Positions 60,892 through 64,000 of a DNA stretch of 64,000 bases are shown piece after piece. Numbering within the stretch: the first letter of the stretch is position 1; each line of letters begins with the position of its first letter. This DNA comes from Lachnospiraceae bacterium. Its GTDB lineage: Bacteria; Bacillota; Clostridia; Lachnospirales; Lachnospiraceae. Below the pieces are notes generated by a model, which did no database searches, was not told the DNA's origin, and saw only the letters and a list, made by a program, of their open reading frames with translations. The stretch covers positions 58,500 to 122,499 of the forward strand of contig CAJTDD010000013.1 in NCBI GenBank assembly GCA_910574885.1, read 5' to 3'. The position numbers and the translations under genes are program-made.

Positions 60892-61020
60892 CACAAAGTC
60901 TCGACATTTATCATAACATAGATTCTTCCTGCTTGTCCAGTGCATCCTTGCATAAAATTACAGAAAAATCATATATTTTAGTCCACCAGCCCCGCAAGGG
61001 GCATGCATTACGGGATACCC

Positions 61021-62010
61021 TTAGGAATACAAATGACATGCTACAAAATGTCCTGCCGAAACCTCTTTTAGTGGCGGTCTTTTGGTCCTGCACACCTCCA
61101 TGCACTTTGTACAACGTTCACAGAACCGGCATCCTTCCGGCGGATTCACCGGACTTGGCACATCCCCTCGAAGCAGGATACGTTTCCGTTTTTCGGACGC
61201 ATCCGGGTCAGCAATCGGTACTGCCGAGAGAAGCGCCTCCGTATATGGATGGTATGGTTTCGCATACAACTCAACGGATGGAGACATTTCCACCATATTT
61301 CCAAGATACATGACCCCAATATTGTCGGAAATATGCTTCACCATAGACAAATCATGGGCAATGAACAGCATGGTCAGATTCCGTTCAGCCTTTAACTCTG
61401 CCAGAAGATTAATAATCTGTGCCTGAATGGACACATCCAGCGCAGAAATTGGTTCGTCACAGAACAAAAATTCCGGATTCACCGACAATGCCCTGGCAAT
61501 TCCAATCCTCTGACGCTGGCCTCCTGAAAATTCATGGACATTCCGGTTAGCGTGTTCGGTATTCAGCCCTACCATTTCCAGAAGCCGCATGACTTGACCT
61601 TCCTCGTCCTTCCTGTCCTTCGCCAGCTTATGTACCTTGATTCCTTCCGCAATAATATTATATACTTTCTGGTGGGGATCTAAGGAGGCATAGGGGTCCT
61701 GAAAAATCATCTGCACTTTACTGGTAAAGGCAAACCGCTCCTTTTTGGACATGCCGTGGACATCTTGGCCCTGAAAAAGCACTTCTCCGCTGTTTTTCAT
61801 AAGCATCCCAATGCAGGTCTTTCCACAGGTCGTCTTCCCACAGCCAGACTCCCCCACAATCCCTAGCGTCTGCCCTTTGCGTATCACAAAAGAAACATCG
61901 TCCACAGCTTTCAGCACACGCCCCTTGCCTGCCGGAAAATATTTACACAGATTCCGGACTTCCAGTTCGGGGATTTGGGCATACTTACGCTCTCTCAACT
62001 CATCTGTCAT
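61021..62010 (-). CDS. Oligopeptide/dipeptide ABC transporter ATP-binding protein (OppF-like)
   Basis: About 329 residues. Walker A GESGCGKTTCGKT, signature FSGGQRQRIGIARAL, Walker B FLFCDEPISALD, H-loop FIAHDLS, and the family C-terminal oligopeptide domain with a Cys cluster (PPEGCRFCERCTKCMEVCR) that binds iron-sulphur or zinc in this family. ATG at 62010 overlaps the oppD stop as ATGA and has GGGAGG ahead. Last gene of the operon. Confidence 0.94.
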   Translation of the reverse strand: MTDELRERKYAQIPELEVRNLCKYFPAGKGRVLKAVDDVSFVIRKGQTLGIVGESGCGKTTCGKTCIGMLMKNSGEVLFQGQDVHGMSKKERFAFTSKVQMIFQDPYASLDPHQKVYNIIAEGIKVHKLAKDRKDEEGQVMRLLEMVGLNTEHANRNVHEFSGGQRQRIGIARALSVNPEFLFCDEPISALDVSIQAQIINLLAELKAERNLTMLFIAHDLSMVKHISDNIGVMYLGNMVEMSPSVELYAKPYHPYTEALLSAVPIADPDASEKRKRILLRGDVPSPVNPPEGCRFCERCTKCMEVCRTKRPPLKEVSAGHFVACHLYS

Positions 62011-63110
62011 CTGTTTTCCTCCCGGCATACCGCCTTCTGTTCGGATTCTTCCTTAGCCCGGTTTTCCGAAACCAATTTCCGTTCTTTTGCAGTCCTATCC
62101 GTTTCTATCTGGAACGGTATCCCGCTTAGGTCTGCCCTTTTGTCTGTAAGCCAGCACCAGACCTCATGTCCGTCGCTGACCTTTGCCGCATCCGGCATAT
62201 ATTCCCTGCAAACATTCATTGCATAAGGGCAGCGTTCACAAAAACCGCACCCCTTGGGCGGGCAGGTCATATCTGGAATATTTCCTTCAATCGTGACCAG
62301 TTTCTTGTCCTCGCCGGTGTCAATACGCGGAACGGAGTTTAACAGTGACCATGTATAGGGATGCTGGGGATGATAGAAAATATCCCTGCACGCCCCCCGC
62401 TCTACAATCTTTCCCGCATACATTACAATAATTTCATCCGCTATGTCAGCCACCACGCCCATATCATGGGTAATCATCAGAATCGACATGCCCGTCTCTT
62501 CCTGTAGTTCCTGCATCAACTCTAATATCTGCGCCTGAATCGTCACATCCAAAGATGTAGTAGGCTCGTCTGCAATCAGCATCTTTGGCTTCGTAATCAT
62601 TGCCATTGCAATCATCACCCTCTGGCGCATACCGCCGGACAGCTCATGGGGATATTTCCTCATGCAGAGTACTGCGTCAGGAATTCCCGCCTTTTGAAGC
62701 ATTTCCACAGCACGTCTATCCTGCTCCTGATTCCCGATTTCCGGGAAATGGTTTGCAAGATTTTCCTTAATCTGCTTTCCAATACACATGGTCGGATTCA
62801 GGGACACAAGCGCATCCTGAAAAATCATGGAAATCTCTTTCCCGCGGAATCCATTCCATTTCGTTTCGTTATATGCCGAAATCTCCTGGCCTTCATAGAA
62901 GATTCTGCTTCCTTCTTTTACCTTTCCCGGCTTCTCAATCAGCCCCATCAGCGACTTTGCCGTCACGGACTTTCCACAGCCGGACTCTCCTACCATCGCC
63001 ACCGTCTGTCCTTTTGAAATCTGGAAGGAAACGCCTCTGACCGACTGTACCTCACCTGCATACGTGTAGTAAGATACCGCTAAATTCTGTACTTCAATTA
63101 ATGGTTTCAT
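62007..63110 (-). CDS. Oligopeptide/dipeptide ABC transporter ATP-binding protein (OppD-like)
   Basis: About 367 residues. Walker A GESGCGKSVTAKS, signature LSGGMRQRVMIAMAM, Walker B MLIADEPTTSLD, H-loop LMITHDMGVVADI, and the C-terminal Cys cluster CPPKGCGFCERCPYAMNVC. ATG at 63110 has AGGAG ahead; a TTG at 63131 is in frame within the oppC end. Forms the ATPase pair with the OppF-like protein. Confidence 0.94.
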   Translation of the reverse strand: MKPLIEVQNLAVSYYTYAGEVQSVRGVSFQISKGQTVAMVGESGCGKSVTAKSLMGLIEKPGKVKEGSRIFYEGQEISAYNETKWNGFRGKEISMIFQDALVSLNPTMCIGKQIKENLANHFPEIGNQEQDRRAVEMLQKAGIPDAVLCMRKYPHELSGGMRQRVMIAMAMITKPKMLIADEPTTSLDVTIQAQILELMQELQEETGMSILMITHDMGVVADIADEIIVMYAGKIVERGACRDIFYHPQHPYTWSLLNSVPRIDTGEDKKLVTIEGNIPDMTCPPKGCGFCERCPYAMNVCREYMPDAAKVSDGHEVWCWLTDKRADLSGIPFQIETDRTAKERKLVSENRAKEESEQKAVCREENR

Positions 63111-63120
63111 CCCGTCTCTC

Positions 63121-63903
63121 CTATTTCGCAATCTTAGGTTCCAAAGCAGTCCGCAGCACGTCTCCTAACAGGTTGAAGCTCAATACCGTAAACAGTATCA
63201 GCACCCCCGGATAGACGGCAAGCATGGGTGCATCCATGATGTGCGCCTGCGCTCCTTCCAGCATACTTCCCCAGGACGCCTGAGGAATCTGAACCCCAAG
63301 CCCTAAGAAACTTAACGAAGACTCCGTTAGAATCGCATTTGCCACTCCTAAACTTGCTGCCACCGTGACCGGTCCTAAAATATTGGGTACGATGTGAGTC
63401 ACCGCAATCCGTATGCTTCCACTTCCGAGATTCTTCGACGCAATGACGAAATCACGCTCCTTCAAAGACATTGCCTCCGCCCTTGTGATGCGGGCTACCG
63501 ATGCCCATGAGAAAATACTGAGTACCATAATCAAGGTCACGAGTCCTGGTCTTAAAAATGCGTTCATAACCACCATGAGCAGCATGCTCGGAAGCGCCAG
63601 GAAAATGTCAGTAAAGCGCATGAGCAGCGTATCTAACTTTCCGCCGATGTATCCCGACAAGATTCCAATTGCCGTCCCGATGAACACCGTTACAAGCATC
63701 GCACAGAATCCGACGGTCAGCGATACCCTTCCCCCATAAAGCGCCCTGGTCAAATAGTCCCTACCGTAATCATCCGTTCCAAACCAATGGCTTACCGATG
63801 GACCCTCCATCTTATGAGAAACGTCGATTGCATTGGGATCATACGGGCTTAAAGGCGCCAGTAGAGAAGCAATGATAATCACGATCAAATAAAACTTTCC
63901 CAA
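63121..63903 (-). CDS. Oligopeptide ABC transporter permease (OppC-like), probably shortened at the N-terminus
   Basis: 260 residues from a TTG at 63903. Features: SHWFGTDDYGRDYLTRALYG, the coupling loop EAMSLKERDFVIASKNLGSGSIRIAVTHIVPN, and the C-terminal LSFLGLGVQIPQASWGSML. OppC proteins usually have 20-40 more residues before the first helix; here the frame is closed by TAG at 63913-63915 and the upstream DNA is AT-rich and unlike coding sequence. Either a TTG start is used or the 5' end was displaced by inserted DNA. Confidence 0.85.
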   Translation of the reverse strand: MGKFYLIVIIIASLLAPLSPYDPNAIDVSHKMEGPSVSHWFGTDDYGRDYLTRALYGGRVSLTVGFCAMLVTVFIGTAIGILSGYIGGKLDTLLMRFTDIFLALPSMLLMVVMNAFLRPGLVTLIMVLSIFSWASVARITRAEAMSLKERDFVIASKNLGSGSIRIAVTHIVPNILGPVTVAASLGVANAILTESSLSFLGLGVQIPQASWGSMLEGAQAHIMDAPMLAVYPGVLILFTVLSFNLLGDVLRTALEPKIAK

Positions 63904-63915
63904 TTTACCGGACTA

Positions 63916-64000
63916 TAGAATAGACCCGCAAACTCACCCAAAACTATATAATACATTCAAAAACTAGTTATTAAAAGCAATAATCCCTAAAAAATGGCCA
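63916..64000. other. Unassigned AT-rich edge, possible insertion junction
   Basis: No ORF and no oppB end is visible upstream of oppC, where oppB would be expected. The AT-rich sequence may be the end of an inserted element; I cannot identify it. Confidence 0.3.

Noticed and set aside
1..64000. CRISPR arrays, prophage structural genes, rRNA genes, intact insertion sequences
   Set aside because: Looked for and not seen; the only mobile-element signs are the remnants near tRNA-Pro and the uncertain right edge.

Overview
The window looks like chromosome of a gut-type anaerobic Firmicute of the Lachnospiraceae (Clostridium cluster XIVa) type; the genus cannot be fixed by reading alone. Supporting signs are strong AGGAGG ribosome sites, moderate GC (judged by eye), lipobox proteins without outer-membrane partners, MurT/GatD, a glycyl-radical hydroxyproline dehydratase with its activase, and families common in that group (DUF1848, DUF5688, DUF6106-like).

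Layout. 1-1021: ABC ATPase and the start of an FtsX-type permease. 1206-5619: GNAT acetyltransferase, then a leftward MATE exporter / AraC regulator / GH20 hexosaminidase operon. 5801-6164: a gene-free stretch with a candidate small RNA, then tRNA-Ser(CGA). 6169-8282: murT-gatD. 8352-16877: a five-gene leftward operon joining sugar-importer parts (binding protein, two permeases, no ATPase) to efflux-type parts (HlyD-like adaptor, FtsX-like permease), divergent from a two-component system. 16925-24385: XRE regulator, proC with a tandem palindromic operator, ECF sigma factor with its cognate membrane protein, ornithine-cyclodeaminase-family enzyme, a 5'-truncated sugar epimerase, pyridoxal kinase. 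24465-29022: lacZ, a divergent AraC regulator and a small membrane protein. 29271-34545: sugar ABC importer operon ending in an uncharacterised 610-residue protein and an overlapping zinc-ribbon protein. 34688-40552: GntR, NrdG-like radical SAM protein, TetR, acylphosphatase, hypD and its activase. 40713-46172: DUF1848, HD hydrolase, and an RND permease with a long coiled-coil insertion behind a strong promoter/palindrome. 46266-51921: SDR, exonuclease III, truA, nrdR, a second two-component system. 52166-54532: cupin, frameshifted DUF5688 gene, repeat-bearing lipoprotein.

54702-57672 is a gene graveyard beside tRNA-Pro(GGG): a second copy of the tRNA 3' end with its terminator 1.56 kb away, a frameshifted antitoxin, a truncated zeta-toxin with an intact-looking small partner, a duplicated small ORF (one copy with a nonsense codon), a JAMM-motif protein and a 47-bp repeat. 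This reads as the leftover of integrated element(s). 57861-63903 returns to core genes: dapB, a UPF0145 protein, a DEAD-box helicase and oligopeptide ABC genes running off the right edge.

Likely cooperation: HypD would make pyrroline-5-carboxylate, which ProC reduces to proline, although the genes lie about 18 kb apart. LacZ, GH20 and the two sugar-type ABC clusters fit a host or dietary glycan user. The least explained parts are the ATPase-less hybrid operon and the importer operon with the 610-residue protein.
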